Shown here: positions 1-10,789 of the stretch, piece after piece
Layout: each line of letters begins with the position of its first letter
Numbering within the stretch: the stretch's first letter is position 1
The notes under the pieces: generated by a model
What the model saw: only the letters and a program-made list of their open reading frames with translations
The model's database searches: none
Told to the model about the DNA's origin: nothing
Made by a program: the position numbers and the translations under genes
Assembly: GCA_026545765.1 (NCBI GenBank)
Contig: CM048844.1
Location: 496,001 to 560,000, forward strand
Length of the DNA: 64,000 nt
DNA from: Plantago major
Lineage: Eukaryota > Streptophyta > Magnoliopsida > Lamiales > Plantaginaceae
Reading direction: 5' to 3'

Positions 1-701
1 AGTTGTTTCCTCAGAGTGCTCAACTACTTGTTCAGTAGTGTCCTTTTGTTGTTGGGAAGATGGATGGGTAGATTTTTTAGGAGATGGAGGAGGAGATTTC
101 TGTGATGTCCTCTCAGTGTGCTTTTCAGCAGCTGAGGCATTATTTCCTTGTGGAATTCCTCCTGTCCCTGGTGCAGGGGCATCACCATCATCCTTCTTAT
201 CATTATCATCCTTTCTGTGATGGTCAGAGGTTCATCAAAGTTATTCTCATCTATTTCTTCCTCATTGTCTTCAGATACAAGATTAATCATTTCAGGAATA
301 GTGATCGTCTGCCCATTAACCTCTTCTTGCTCAGAAGGAATAAATTGTAGATTCTAGGGCAGGACTGGCTTGAATGCCATCTGCAATCTTGTCTGACCAT
401 TAGCCTGATTGAAGGCTTGAATCAACTTGTGTGCCACTTCTTTGGAGAAATCCTTATGCAATAAAGTCGCAACTTGATACTGTTCCGTGGGGAACATTAC
501 ATGGATGTAGTTCTCCAAATCAAGAGCTCGTGCTCATCTCTTAGGTTGATCTGTGATTCTCAATATTTCAGAGAGATCAAAGCACCTTAACCTCTGCCAT
601 TTCTTGAAGCATTGAATGTGCTTTGGTAGGGTATGAGCCTTGAAGAAGGGAAGTAGGTCCTTTTTCTCATTATCAGGAACCTTCGTGGCACTTGTTTGAG
701 C

Positions 702-1588
702 CTAAAAGAAAGAGTTTTGAGTTAGATTCAAAACTTGTGTAGATATCTGAGTACAAGTGTAGTTTGGTTTCTGAGTTACCTGAATGAGTAAATCAGGCTC
801 AGAAACTTGTACTACTGAGGTAGGGGGTGCCTCAGATATCTTCTTGTGAGGTGGAGACTTGGATTTCTGGTCCTCATCAACCTTTCTTTCTGATTGAACC
901 TGAGAATTAAAAACATAAAACTTAGGAAATTTTATCAAGAAAATTTTTGTTGACAAATCAGATATCTGAGAGGTCATTTACCTCTGTTGGAGGCTCAGAT
1001 ACTTGTCTCTCAGAGACTTGTGCTGTCTCTGGAATCTTTTCTTGTGATGAAGGCCTTGATGCCTCGTCAATTTCCATATGTTGTGAGGATTGAGTGGGCA
1101 ATTCCTCAACAACTTCTACTTCTTTTTGAACCTGTTAAGTAGAATGTGTTAGTCTAAGAAAAATTATCAGAGATTATTCTTTGAGGAGTAGAAATATCTG
1201 ATTGAAATACCTTCTCTACTGAAGGTTTAAATACTTGTTCCTCAGAGGCCTTGGAAGCCTCTGGATTCTTCTCTGAAGAGATAGACTTTTCAGTCTCTTC
1301 ATTTTTCTTCTCAGTGGGAGCCTATTAGAAACAAACACTTTATTAGTCAAGTGTAAAAAGCACATATCTGAGTTATATCTTAAGGAACTATTTTCTACCT
1401 GTGAGACAGGCTCATGTTCCTTAAGTGATGAGGCTGTGGAAGCCTCCTTCTCGGATTCTGAGGTAAGCTTTGCAGCTTCCTCTTGTTGTTGTGTTTCTAA
1501 ATTAGCCTGTAACAAAGAAATTTCATTAAATAACAAGATTTATCAGACACAAAAATATCACAAGTAAAGAGTTAAACCATTCAGCTAA
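702..1588 (-). other. Five short introns in the A1 third gene
   Basis: Read on the minus strand, exon ends such as CAG are followed by GTAGAAA, GTATTTC, GTAAATG and GTAACTC donors. The introns end in pyrimidine-rich TAG or CAG acceptors directly before GCT or GTT codons. Lengths are 77-82 bp. Four are canonical GT-AG. The first (1507-1588) has TTAGCTG where B3 has GTATATG, so its donor looks mutated. Positions match the introns at 42437-43327 of B3 one for one. Confidence 0.75.
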
Positions 1589-1742
1589 CTGAGCAGTGTC
1601 AGGCTGATTGGTCTCTGGAACTTGTAACCCTTCCATGCATTGGTCTTGTTGTTCCATTTCAGCTTCTTTGTTTGAAGTTTCAGGTACTTCAGAACTTTCC
1701 TGAGTATGCAACTCAGTTGCCTCCCCTGGTTGATCATTCTGA

Positions 1743-1935
1743 GTAGATGTCTCAGTTTGATCCCTCTCATTGAGTTGGGGAACCTGCTCTTTTGCAGGAT
1801 TTTCTTCAGCAATGAAAGATGCTGGTATTTGTAACATAAGTAGATGCTCAGTTTGATCCCTCTCATTGAGTTGGGGAACCTGCTCTTTTGCAGGATTTTC
1901 TTCAGCAATGAAAGATGCTGGTGTTTGTAACTGAA
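1743..1935 (-). repeat. Tandem duplication of about 98 bp in the ORF3 first exon
   Basis: Two nearly identical copies of about 97-98 bp lie head to tail (second copy from about 1841). They differ by a handful of bases. The unit is not a multiple of three, so it shifts the reading frame of the third gene. It is absent from B3, which has one copy of the same coding stretch. Confidence 0.85.
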
Positions 1936-3079
1936 GTACCATTTCAGCAGTATCCACATCTGATTGTTGTGGTTGTTGTGCTTGAGACTTTTGAGTGTTG
2001 AGGTAATGGCAGTATCCTCCAACACTAAACTATCTCTCATCAGAGCATCTTCAATGTGCTTTAGTTTTTCTTGCTCTGATGGTGTAATTTTTCTAGTGAC
2101 CTTGGACACAATTGCTTCTTCAGCATCCTTTGAAATAGGTGCTTATGAGATCCAGTAACCTTTTTCATCATGTTCGTATACTCATATTTGTAGAGTAGGT
2201 TACTGTTGGCTATGTCAGCCTTCTCTCTGAGCTCAATGCCAAGCTTCTCTAGCAAGTAGCATATCTTTAGACCATAGCTTACTGTGGCCTTTGGCTCAGA
2301 AAGTCCCTTAGAGATTTTAGGCTCAAAGCCTTGAATCTTCTTCACAAACTTCATAAAGGCGTACTTTCCCCAATTGAAAGGGTTTTCCAGCCTTTTTGTC
2401 TTGTTGTTGCAATAAGAACATCATCATCCAACGTTCTTGGTTTATCTGGTCAACACCTCCTTGTAGACCATCAAAGCATCTGTGAAGAATGCATGCCAAC
2501 ACATCCCAGTGAACCAACAGATGTCTGGTTTTGATGTCAGCAAGCTTGAAATCAGTGGGTGTATCTGATTTTTCAAGATCACACATGTCACTGTACAATA
2601 CACCTTCAAGGAGATCATCATCCTTGGTGTTTATTTCAAAAATCCTTTCCAAGATTTTGAAGGTCAAACAACTTGCAGAAAGTTAAGTCCAGAAGGATTT
2701 CCTTTCCTTGGACTGAAGTCTTTATAGATACTATTGCAGTGCCTTCAGAAACACATGATATAATCCTGGAATTATTGTAGAATTCTAACACATCTAGTGA
2801 AGAAATTCCACTTGGAAGAGTAGATAGAAAATCCTTGATTTGTGCCTTTTCAAGCATGTTAAGTATCAGTTTCCTATTGGCTTGGTTTTCAACAGCAGCC
2901 GTGAGGTATTCCTCAATCATGGCACCACCCCAAATCATCCTGTGATTTGAAGTCCAATGATCGGGACTGAAGTCTCCTACCAATCAATTGTTCACTATAA
3001 CCAACTCTAGTGCTTGCTTTTCAGCAGTACCAGTGGTAGAAGATTGTGATTTCTGTGGAGACGAACGCTTATGAGCCAT

Positions 3080-3816
3080 CTCTTTATATAGTGCAAGTGT
3101 TTGAAAGTATGAAAGAGATTTGGGTGAGAGATTAGTGATTCTTTGCAGAAAAACTAACAGAGATTTGCAGAGGTTTAAGAATGGTTTTTGCTTTTCTTGT
3201 GCAAGTCTGTATGTTGGATTAGGCGAAAGTAATTTCTTTTGTCAAAATCCCATATATATAGTAATGTAATCTCAACAGACATATACATACAAATTAATTT
3301 TGTGTGTAAGTATCTGTGAATTGTAGGCAGGCGTGGGTAAAAGCTTTTTCGGCATTAAATGCACAGTGGGCCCTGTCGAAATTTCAACAGTCCACTATTT
3401 ACTGAGAGTTAATCTCTGCCGTAAAGATCAATCGCCCAATTCATCAAGGGTCACCATTTCTTCTTCAGCAATGATCACAATCAACAAATGTAATTGTGCC
3501 CATTTAATGAATTTTGGCTATTAGCTATCTGAATCATGTTTCTCTGTAAATGAGAACACTGTTGTATCTGATTCTATCTTATACTCAATATCTGTCCAAG
3601 TTTTGCACAAAGATAGAAATATTACAAATTTCAAGATCGTAGTTGACTGAATACAGTTGTACTATTCTCTTTTGTGTCCCCCCTCACTGAGTGATCTAGA
3701 TATTTGAGTACCCGTCTCAGAGATCTTCAAATAGTCATTTTACCCTTTAGCCTTTGGTTTCGGGATACCCGTTCCAGATTCCTCTTTTCTGGATACCCGT
3801 TCCAGATACCTCTTCT
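3080..3816 (-). promoter_or_regulatory. pol-ORF3 spacer with TATA-like box and hairpin repeats
   Basis: No gene is visible here. The spacer contains a TATATATA run at 3253-3260, about 175 bp before the third-gene ATG, which is conserved in A2 and B3. It also contains a 28-bp tandem array (about 3762-3893, five copies, overlapping the pol end). Each unit carries CTGGA and TCCAG (minus strand) separated by seven bases, able to form a small hairpin. A second TATATAAAG-like run sits only about 10 bp before the ATG. Confidence 0.5.
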
Positions 3817-6800
3817 CTAGATACCCGTTCCAGATACCTCTTTTCTGGATACCCGTTCCAGATTTTCTCTTCTCTGGGTACCCGTTCCAGATCCCTTTTC
3901 TCTCTCCTTTGATATCTTCTTCAGATATCTGAACTTTTTCAGTTCTTTGGTAGCTCCATTAGTCCAAGACTGTCTTAATTCTAAGAATCTACTTGCTTGT
4001 AGTGGCTTAGTGAAGATACCTGCAAGTTGGTCTTCAGTGCCAATCTTGAGTATCTCTATATTGCCTTTTTCAACATGGTCTCTGATGAAGTGGTGTCTAA
4101 CATCAATGCGCTTTGTTCTTGCATGAAACTTAGGATTCTGAGTTATGGCAATAGCACTTATGTTGTCACAGAAAATGAGAGTTTTTCTCTTCATTGAGTT
4201 CATAGTCTTTGAGTTGTTGTTGTATCCATAGTATCTGTGAAGCACAACACCCAGCAGAAATATATTCAGCCTCTGTGGTAGATGTAGCAATTGAGTTTTG
4301 TTTCTTGCTGAACTAAGATATTAATCTAGCACCAAGAAATTGACAAGTTCCTAAGGTGCTTTTTCTATCAAGCAATGATCCAGCATAGTCGGCATCAGAA
4401 TAGCCAACCAAACTCAATCCACTATCTTTTGGATACCACAATCCAACTTCTACAGTACCTTTTTACATACCTCAATATTTTCATAGCAATGTTGTAGTGT
4501 GATTGCATTGGATTTGTCTGAAATCTAGCACACACTCCAACTGCATATTGAATATCAGGTCTACTTGCAGTGAGGTATAGTAGAGATCCAATAAATTTCC
4601 TATACTTGTGTTCTTCAACACTCTTCTCAGATTCAGTATAGGTCATTTTGGTTCCAATGCTCATTGGTATCTTAGCATTCTTTTCAGAAGGCTTTAGATT
4701 AAACTTATTGAGCATATCCTTTGCATACTTTGTTTGACTAATGAATATTCCAACATTGAGTTGCTTGACTTGCAGCCCTAGGAAGTAATTCAATTCTCCC
4801 ATCATGCTCATCTCGAATTTACATTTCATGAGTTCAACAAAGTCTTCACAAAGTTGCTTGTCTTTAGATCCAAATATAATGTCATCAACATATACTTGAA
4901 CTAAAAGTAGTTTCCCATCATGGTTCAGTGTGAAGAGTGTTTTATCAACATCTCCTTTCTTGAAACCACTGTCTAGTAGGTATCTGACCAATGTATCATA
5001 CCATGCTCTTGGAGCTTGTTTCAGCCCATACAGAGCTTTCTGAAGCTTATAGACCATCCTACTTTCTGAGGAAACTTCAAAACCTGGTGTTTGCTCAACA
5101 TAGACTTCCTCAGCAAGTTCACCATTTAGGAATGCACTCTTGACATCCATTTGATAAACTGTAAAGTCATTATGAGCTGCAAAGGATAGAAAGAGTCTAA
5201 TTGCGTCCAATCTTGCAACTGGTGCATAAGATTCATCAAAATCTAGTCCTTCAGTCTGGGTGAATCCCTTGGCAACCAACCTAGCTTTGTTTCTGGTTAT
5301 TTCACCAGACTCATTCATTTTGTTTCTGAAAACCCACTTGGTTCCGATTACAGATATTCCTTTAACAAATGGAACCAGTTTCCAGACTTTGTTTCTCTCA
5401 AATTGATCCAACTCTTCTTGCATTGCAGAGATCCAATCTTGATCCTTTAATGCTTCTTCTATAGTCTTTGGTTCAATGTTTGAGATGAAACATCCATAGA
5501 GACAATTTGCATTTTCAGCGATTGCTCTTCTAGTTCTAACTCCTTGGTCTATGGGACCAATCACATCCTTTGCAGGATGATTTCTTATCCATTTCATAAT
5601 GGGTTTTGAACTAGTAGGATCAATATCATTTTAATTTGAATGTGAATCAATATGATCTTGATGAGATACTTGTGCAGTATCAGAGATATCTGACACATGG
5701 GAAATGCCATGGATATCTGACACTTTTTCAATGTTAGAGATATCTGGAACTTGCATTTTAGCAGTCTCATTTTCAGATACCTTTTCATGATGAAGGTTCT
5801 CAGTAACCTGTTCCATTTCTGGAGTTCTCATAGGAAATTCTTCATCATGTCTTAGAGTCATCTAGTTGTTACTAAGCATAGGCTGCTTTTCATCGTCAGA
5901 CTCATCCTCTATTTGAATGATAGAATTGTTTCCTTTTGAGGATCCTTTTTCAGAATCTTTAATCAATAGTTCTTTGAACTTATCTGAGAGATCATCATTC
6001 AAGAGTACTTTCTTGTTTCCTTCATAGAATACTACATGAACAGATTCCTCGATCTTTTGCGTTCTTTTGTTGTAGATTCTGTAGGCTTTGCTATTCAAAG
6101 AATAACGAAGAAATACTCCTTCATCTGCCTTTGGTTGAAATGTTCTCAAGTATTCTTTTCCATTGTTAAGAACGAAACATTTGCAACCAAACACCCTTAG
6201 ATGTTTGATACTAGGGGGGTCTACCAATAAAAAGCTCGTAGGGAGTTTTATCATGGTGTTTGTTAATTAGACATCTATTTTGAGTGTAGCATGCTGTGTT
6301 TACAGCTTCAACCCAATAGATTTCACTTATTTCAGTGTCAGCAAGCATTGTTCTTGCTGCTTCTTTCAGGGTCCTATTCTTTCTTTCAGCAACACCATTT
6401 TGTTGTGGTGTCCTTACAAAAGATAATTGATGTTGTATACCTTTGCAGGTACAAAACTCTTTGATGTACTGGTTCACAAACTCAGTACCATGGTCATTAC
6501 GATTCATGATACCTTGTCATTTTTCATGACTTCGAGCATATTCAGCAAGTTAGGTATCTCAACCCTTGCATCAGATTTGTGTTTGAGAAAGACAAACCAA
6601 GTGAATCTTGAGTAGTCATCAACAACAACCAGACCATACTTATTTCCTGCATAACTAGTTACTGAGGATTCAAACAAATCCATATGTAACATTTGCAGTG
6701 GCCTTTCACTGGAATGTCTAGTTTTAGACTTGAAAGATGTTTTGGATTGTTTTCCCATTTGGCAAGCTAAGCATACACCTTCTTTTCTATATGCCATTTT

Positions 6801-7305
6801 GGATAAACCAACCACCAACTCTTTCTTGGCTAGCTTATTCAGAGTTTTGAAATTCAAGTGACTCATTCTTTTATTCCATAGCCAATTTTCTTCAGTGTGG
6901 CCAGATTGACTCACAATGAGACATTCTTCAGTTGTGGGGGATGCCCAATCAGCAACATAAAGATTTCCTTTACGCCTTGCAACCAAGACTGTCTGCTTTG
7001 ACTCATTGTCAATTACTTTACATAGTTTTGACTTGATCTTGACAGTGTACCCTTTGTCTACTAATCGACTCATGCTTAGGAGATTATATTTCAATCCCTT
7101 TACATGTAGTAATTCAGAGATTGTAAGTCTCCAAACTTCAGATTGCCAAATCCTATGGTTGGATTTTCATAATTGGTCCATCATTGCACTTTTTGTAGTC
7201 AATCAGATTTGCTTTGTCTCCTGTCATGTGCTTCCCACATCCACTATCAAAATGCCACTTTGAATTAGTCTTTAGAGTGTTCTGCACAAAACTGGAAACA
7301 AGAGA
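3817..7305 (-). pseudogene. pol: A1 pol (protease-integrase-RT-RNase H), decayed
   Basis: Reading down the minus strand, I see the protease DSGCGKHMTGDK site near 7230 and the integrase HHCC region and core ([15 protein letters not shown]). RT follows with [14 protein letters not shown] and YVDDIIFGS, then the start of copia RNase H ([10 protein letters not shown]). The protein would act in the cytoplasmic particle and, for integrase, in the nucleus. The gene is split by several frameshifts: a small deletion in the protease near 7130-7190, one near 6500, one near 6240, an in-frame stop near 5635 and a frameshift near 4450. The frameshift after ILRYVK near 4450 is shared with A2. RNase H then resumes in another frame to about 3817. 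Confidence 0.9.
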
Positions 7306-8063
7306 TTAGGTTCTCATACCAACAATGGAACCGCCTGGACTAAAAAATCTTCCAGTAGGAATTGATTTTTGAATGAATTTCTTAGGAACATTCTTTTGTC
7401 TAACAGGAACATAAGGAGTAATTCTAGTTAAATGATTAGTATCATTGTTATTAAGAACGACTTTCTTCCTTGGTATGTTTCTTGGTGCTCCATTTGGTGC
7501 TTTCAGATACCTGTCAGGTTTCAGTGGCTTGATTAATCTTCCACTTCTGATAATTGCTGTGAGCAATTCTAGCCTTTAACCATCATTCTTGCTCCTGTTT
7601 GTATTCAGAGCAAGTTGCTTCCCGATGGCTTTATAGCCAATACCATTCCGAGCACCTGATGCCATCTGAGATCTCTTCTCAGCAGCTTTGCTAGTCTCTG
7701 GATAGTCTATTTTCTTTCCAGAAAATGTGACATAGGAGAATTTGTCAGCTCCTGCAATTTTTCCTTTTTGAGAGACATAGCACTGTGGGTGATCACACTT
7801 TTCAGTGTTATGTTTCTTTTCAGAGACATGCCCAACAGTTTTTCTTTGGACTTGTTTTTCCCACAAAGGCTTAGTCGCAACTGCCTTTCCTTTGTCAACA
7901 ACCTTAGCTTTATGACCGATACTATAGGTTGTTAGGGAACCACCTTGCTGAGCACTGACAAATGTTCTTATTTCATCACTCTTATTCAGAGTGGTAGAAC
8001 TATATGTCTGTGTGTCCAGCCCAAGTCCTCTCTTTTCTGAAGGATCTCTCTCTCTGTTTTTTT
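7306..8063 (-). pseudogene. gag: A1 gag, C-terminal part only
   Basis: This is the C-terminal third of the long Gag seen in full in B3. It contains the conserved H-x4-C-x-H-x2-C cluster (KKHNTEKCDHPQC) and the KRSQMASGARNGIGYK block, and ends GMRT followed by TAA at 7306-7308. The zinc knuckle and N-terminal capsid region are lost, because a different sequence starts at about 8063. The TAA is followed in frame by protease, as in the other copies. Confidence 0.85.
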
Positions 8064-8386
8064 TTAAAGGTGGAGACAGGCTCCTATTATTAAAATTAGA
8101 CAATAAAATCATGGGGGTTTATAGGAACCCGAGTACATCTCCAAGAAACTACTCAAATGGAAGTCCAAACTAGCACAAAAGAAATACGAGCAAAAGCTAG
8201 TCCTACCAATAGTTCTTCTACGCCATATGCTAATATCACCATCGATAAAATACAAGGATCCCAAGTCAAGCAAAAAATAATTCTGCTGCTCCACATAAGT
8301 ACCAATCATCCAGTATAAAATTACCAACCACCAGACCCCAATAAGCCAACAGCAGAGCCAACGATTCAAACATAGAAAAGAGAGCT
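8064..8386 (-). other. 3' untranslated-like stretch with terminal A-run
   Basis: Between the unknown reading frame (ending at 8387) and retrotransposon A1, the minus strand reads as non-coding sequence. It closes with a run of nine A at about 8058-8068, then an AG-rich stretch, then A1 gag. The A-run at the boundary looks like the tail of a LINE-type or other reverse-transcribed insertion. No flanking duplication can be tested because the other side of A1 is missing. Confidence 0.4.
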
Positions 8387-8902
8387 TCATTTGATTTTAT
8401 TCTTGGGGCTATACCTGCGAGACTTTTTTAACACCTTTTTCACCATGGGAAGAGAGGAAGAATAAGACGCTTTAATCGAATTCTTTGTGGTTCTTCCTTT
8501 TTTCTTTTCTTGAGGTTGAGAAGGAGGCACAGTAGCCTCGATAACTTGTTCCATAAATTCTTCCATTGTTTCAATTTCCGCAACATCCATATCTGCTGGA
8601 ACAATGGGAGTAGGATCCACAGGAGATAAAATAAAAGGACCATAAAGCCTTGTAATACGTCTCGAGGAACCTCTCAAGCTCCCCACTGAACGACTTCTAA
8701 AATTCCGCACAAGCAGAGGCACAACTTCCGGCTCAGAAATATCTGCCAAATTGGTGTTTTCCTCCAGAATCATATCAACATCAGCAACACTCGATTCACG
8801 CTCAATAGAATGATCAACCATAACAACGCAAAAGTTAGATGACTGATAGAAGGAGTAATCAAATGAAAGAGATAGAGAGGGAGAGATGGTGGCAAGCGTC
8901 AA
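8387..8902 (-). CDS. Hypothetical protein, basic C-terminus, unknown
   Basis: This is an intact frame of 171 codons on the minus strand. A second ATG at 8819-8821 (MVDHSIERESSV) may be the real start, because the first 27 residues are low-complexity Ser/Phe-rich. The middle is acidic (DVDMILEENTNLADISEPE) and the C-terminus strongly basic (KKVLKKSRRYSPKNKIK), which could be a nuclear or nucleic-acid-binding tail. I recognise no domain, signal peptide or membrane segment. A TATA-like box lies upstream at 9182-9188 and an A-run follows downstream. It may be a host gene, a captured gene or ORF1 of a LINE-like element. I cannot decide between these. Confidence 0.35.
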   Translation of the reverse strand: MTLATISPSLSLSFDYSFYQSSNFCVVMVDHSIERESSVADVDMILEENTNLADISEPEVVPLLVRNFRSRSVGSLRGSSRRITRLYGPFILSPVDPTPIVPADMDVAEIETMEEFMEQVIEATVPPSQPQEKKKGRTTKNSIKASYSSSLPMVKKVLKKSRRYSPKNKIK

Positions 8903-9625
8903 CTTATCATGTTGGTTGAGTCGGTTCGGCTACGTGGCGGACGAACACCGACGGTGGGCTAGCTGACCTTACGGGAAAGAGGTAGCTAGCAGTTGTATGA
9001 CAGAGATGGATGACGGCGGAAGATTGAAGGTTGATGATGGGTGGTGATGAGCGAAAGTGGATGATGATGGGTGACGGCTGATGTTGATCAGAGAGCTTGA
9101 GAGAGATGGAGGCGTGAGAGATTGATTGCTAGGGTTTGTTGCAGTTAGCATGTCATGCCCTCTACATCTCCTCAGCCTTCTCTATATAACCCACCCATCA
9201 TTGGAGTCTGCCCGCTAATTTCGGGGAGGTCGTTGGAACTGGTTGGACTGTGTCTCAAGTAGTTAGGAGAGTGATCGTAAGTCGGTTGCGTACTCACTGA
9301 CCAAGTCCATCGAGCTACTGGAATTGGTTAGTCTGTTAGTCAGGTGTTGACTGACAGAGTCAGTCATGCAAGGTCGGGCGGGCTAGGTGAGCTAGCCAGC
9401 TTGTCAACCAGCTGGAAGGTTGGCAAGGTCAAGTGAGCTAGACGGGTAGCATGCAGAATGATTGGCTGGATGGATGACTCCGCTAGGTGGGCTTGCTAAC
9501 CGGCCTTTGGAGTCCAACTCACGTATGAAGTCTAGACGGACTCATTAATGGATTGTGGGTTGGGCCGTAGCCTTGATGGGCCGATCCGTTAGTCTAGTTG
9601 ACAAGAGCGAATTTTGGCCAATACA
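8903..9625 (-). promoter_or_regulatory. Promoter-like upstream region of the unknown unit
   Basis: No gene is seen. On the minus strand TATATAG (9182-9188) sits about 280-360 bp before the candidate ATGs. A Pro/Ser/His-rich low-complexity leader containing AAACCCTAG follows it. Two TGGGCC site II-type elements (9561-9566, 9577-9582) lie about 380 bp upstream of the TATA. This combination is typical of plant housekeeping promoters. The region stops abruptly at 9625, where a copia LTR begins in the opposite orientation. Confidence 0.4.
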
Positions 9626-10672
9626 GCTACAGTACTATACACAAATATCGATAGTTTGAATTTGATTTAAGCCTAACGGATACTATTCAACGGTATTCAA
9701 ATTCATCTATAAATATCAACACTTAGACTGCTTGAGAATACACACAGAACACAACCTGAAGAGCTTGCACTGAACACATATCTTACTCTCTCAAAGCAAA
9801 CTACTTATCTTCAAGCTTTCTGTTGTGACCAAAGCTTTTGATTCTAAGTAGCACTAAAAGTTCTAAGTGTGCTGATCCTAAACAAGCACTGCTATTTGTG
9901 AAAGAGTTGAATTAAAAGATCAAGTATCTGAGATTCATTCTCTTGAACAATTATCATAGACTTGGGTCAGTAAAAAGAACAAGATACCATACATTGAAAA
10001 GTGTATTAAGTATACTTGATTCACAGAGCTATCTGAATAACTGAATAAGTTATTAAAGAAGCTCATCTGACAAACAAACCGAAACCAACACCATAACTGG
10101 CGTGGAGTACAGGAAGTACTTTGTTTGGAAAATCAGGGAATAACTCCAAGGTTATCGGAGAAGAGGAAGTACTTGATTTGGGAAACTAAGGAATAACTCC
10201 AAGGTTACTGAGCACAGGAAGTACTTAGCTTGGGAAGCTAAAGAACAGCTCAAAAAGGTTTCTGAGTACAGGAAGTACATGGCTGTGAAAGCCGGGGAAA
10301 AACTCAGGGGGAACATTTGGTTGGGAACCATTTGTTTAAGGAATCTTAGAATAGGATTTTTGTAAGGTGACCTCAATTATCTGTTCTAGTGAATTCTAGG
10401 TCTTTGGAAGACCGAAGTGGATTAGTTGGAGGATTACGCCACCTCCAGATACCACTATACTTGCTGTGTTATTTACTTTTCTATACTTACATTTCAGCAA
10501 CACACACACACACTTATTGTTTCTGCACTTATCTATCTTAAGTCTTCCGCGCTCTGAATTTAAGTATCAGATATCTTCACAGATATCTCAGAAATTGTGT
10601 TTATCGACAAAAGTTTGAAAAGACTATTCACCCACCCTCTAGTCTTTTACTTTGTCGTTATCTGGACCAACA
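9626..10672 (+). repeat. B1 5' LTR, 3' part only
   Basis: Matches 19041-20099 of the full LTR. About the first 665 bp are missing, replaced by unrelated sequence at 9625. It ends in CCAACA, two bases before the PBS. It contains a TATAAATA box at 9718-9725, five imperfect copies of a roughly 54-bp unit beginning AGGAAGTACTT or similar (about 10100-10330), and a short CA run near 10500. Confidence 0.9.
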
Positions 10673-10674
10673 AG

Positions 10675-10686
10675 TGGTATCAGAGC
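10675..10686 (+). other. Primer binding site, initiator tRNA-Met type
   Basis: TGGTATCAGAGC lies two bases after the LTR end. It is complementary to the 3' end of plant initiator tRNA-Met, the usual primer for Ty1/copia. Confidence 0.9.
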
Positions 10687-10789
10687 AGGAGGTTCACAAG
10701 CCTTCTGCACTGAACCTAGATCCCCAGATAGGTGAAGGAACTTTGTCCCTTTCTGAGGACTATATAATTTGTGTGTTAAGTGTGCAGGT

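Larger units (their letters stand above)
1..3079 (-). pseudogene. Third gene (ORF3) of A1, intron-containing, broken, partial
   Basis: It starts at the ATG 3077-3079, reading MAHKRSSPQKSQ, and aligns along its whole length with the third gene of B3 (40597 onward). I see no known catalytic motif, signal peptide or membrane segment. The N-terminal part (about 250 residues) has the run VGDFSPDHWTSNHRMIWGG, then an EFYNN-type stretch that loosely recalls domains annotated as putative plant transposon protein. A basic linker and then acidic Glu/Gln-rich exons follow. Five introns (702-779, 900-981, 1132-1210, 1322-1398, 1507-1588) interrupt it in sense orientation. A TGA near 2981 replaces a CGA codon of B3, and several frameshifts follow, so this copy is dead. 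It continues beyond base 1. The function is unknown. Confidence 0.75.
1..8063 (-). mobile_element. A1: SIRE-like Ty1/copia retrotransposon, truncated
   Basis: On the minus strand the order is C-terminal gag (8063-7306), protease-integrase-RT-RNase H (7305-3817), a non-coding spacer, then a third gene (3079 to the window edge). The PR-IN-RT-RH order is that of Ty1/copia. The large size and the extra gene after pol point to the SIRE/Maximus lineage. The 5' LTR and N-terminal gag are missing, cut at about 8063 where an unrelated A-tailed unit begins. The 3' end runs out of the window. Coding parts carry many stops and frameshifts. In protease and gag it is closest to the copy at 22963-31223 (subfamily A). 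Confidence 0.9.

Noticed and set aside
8969..9151. 60-codon Ser/Pro/His-rich frame on the minus strand
   Set aside because: It lies in the presumed leader of the unknown unit and is low-complexity, so it is more likely untranslated sequence.
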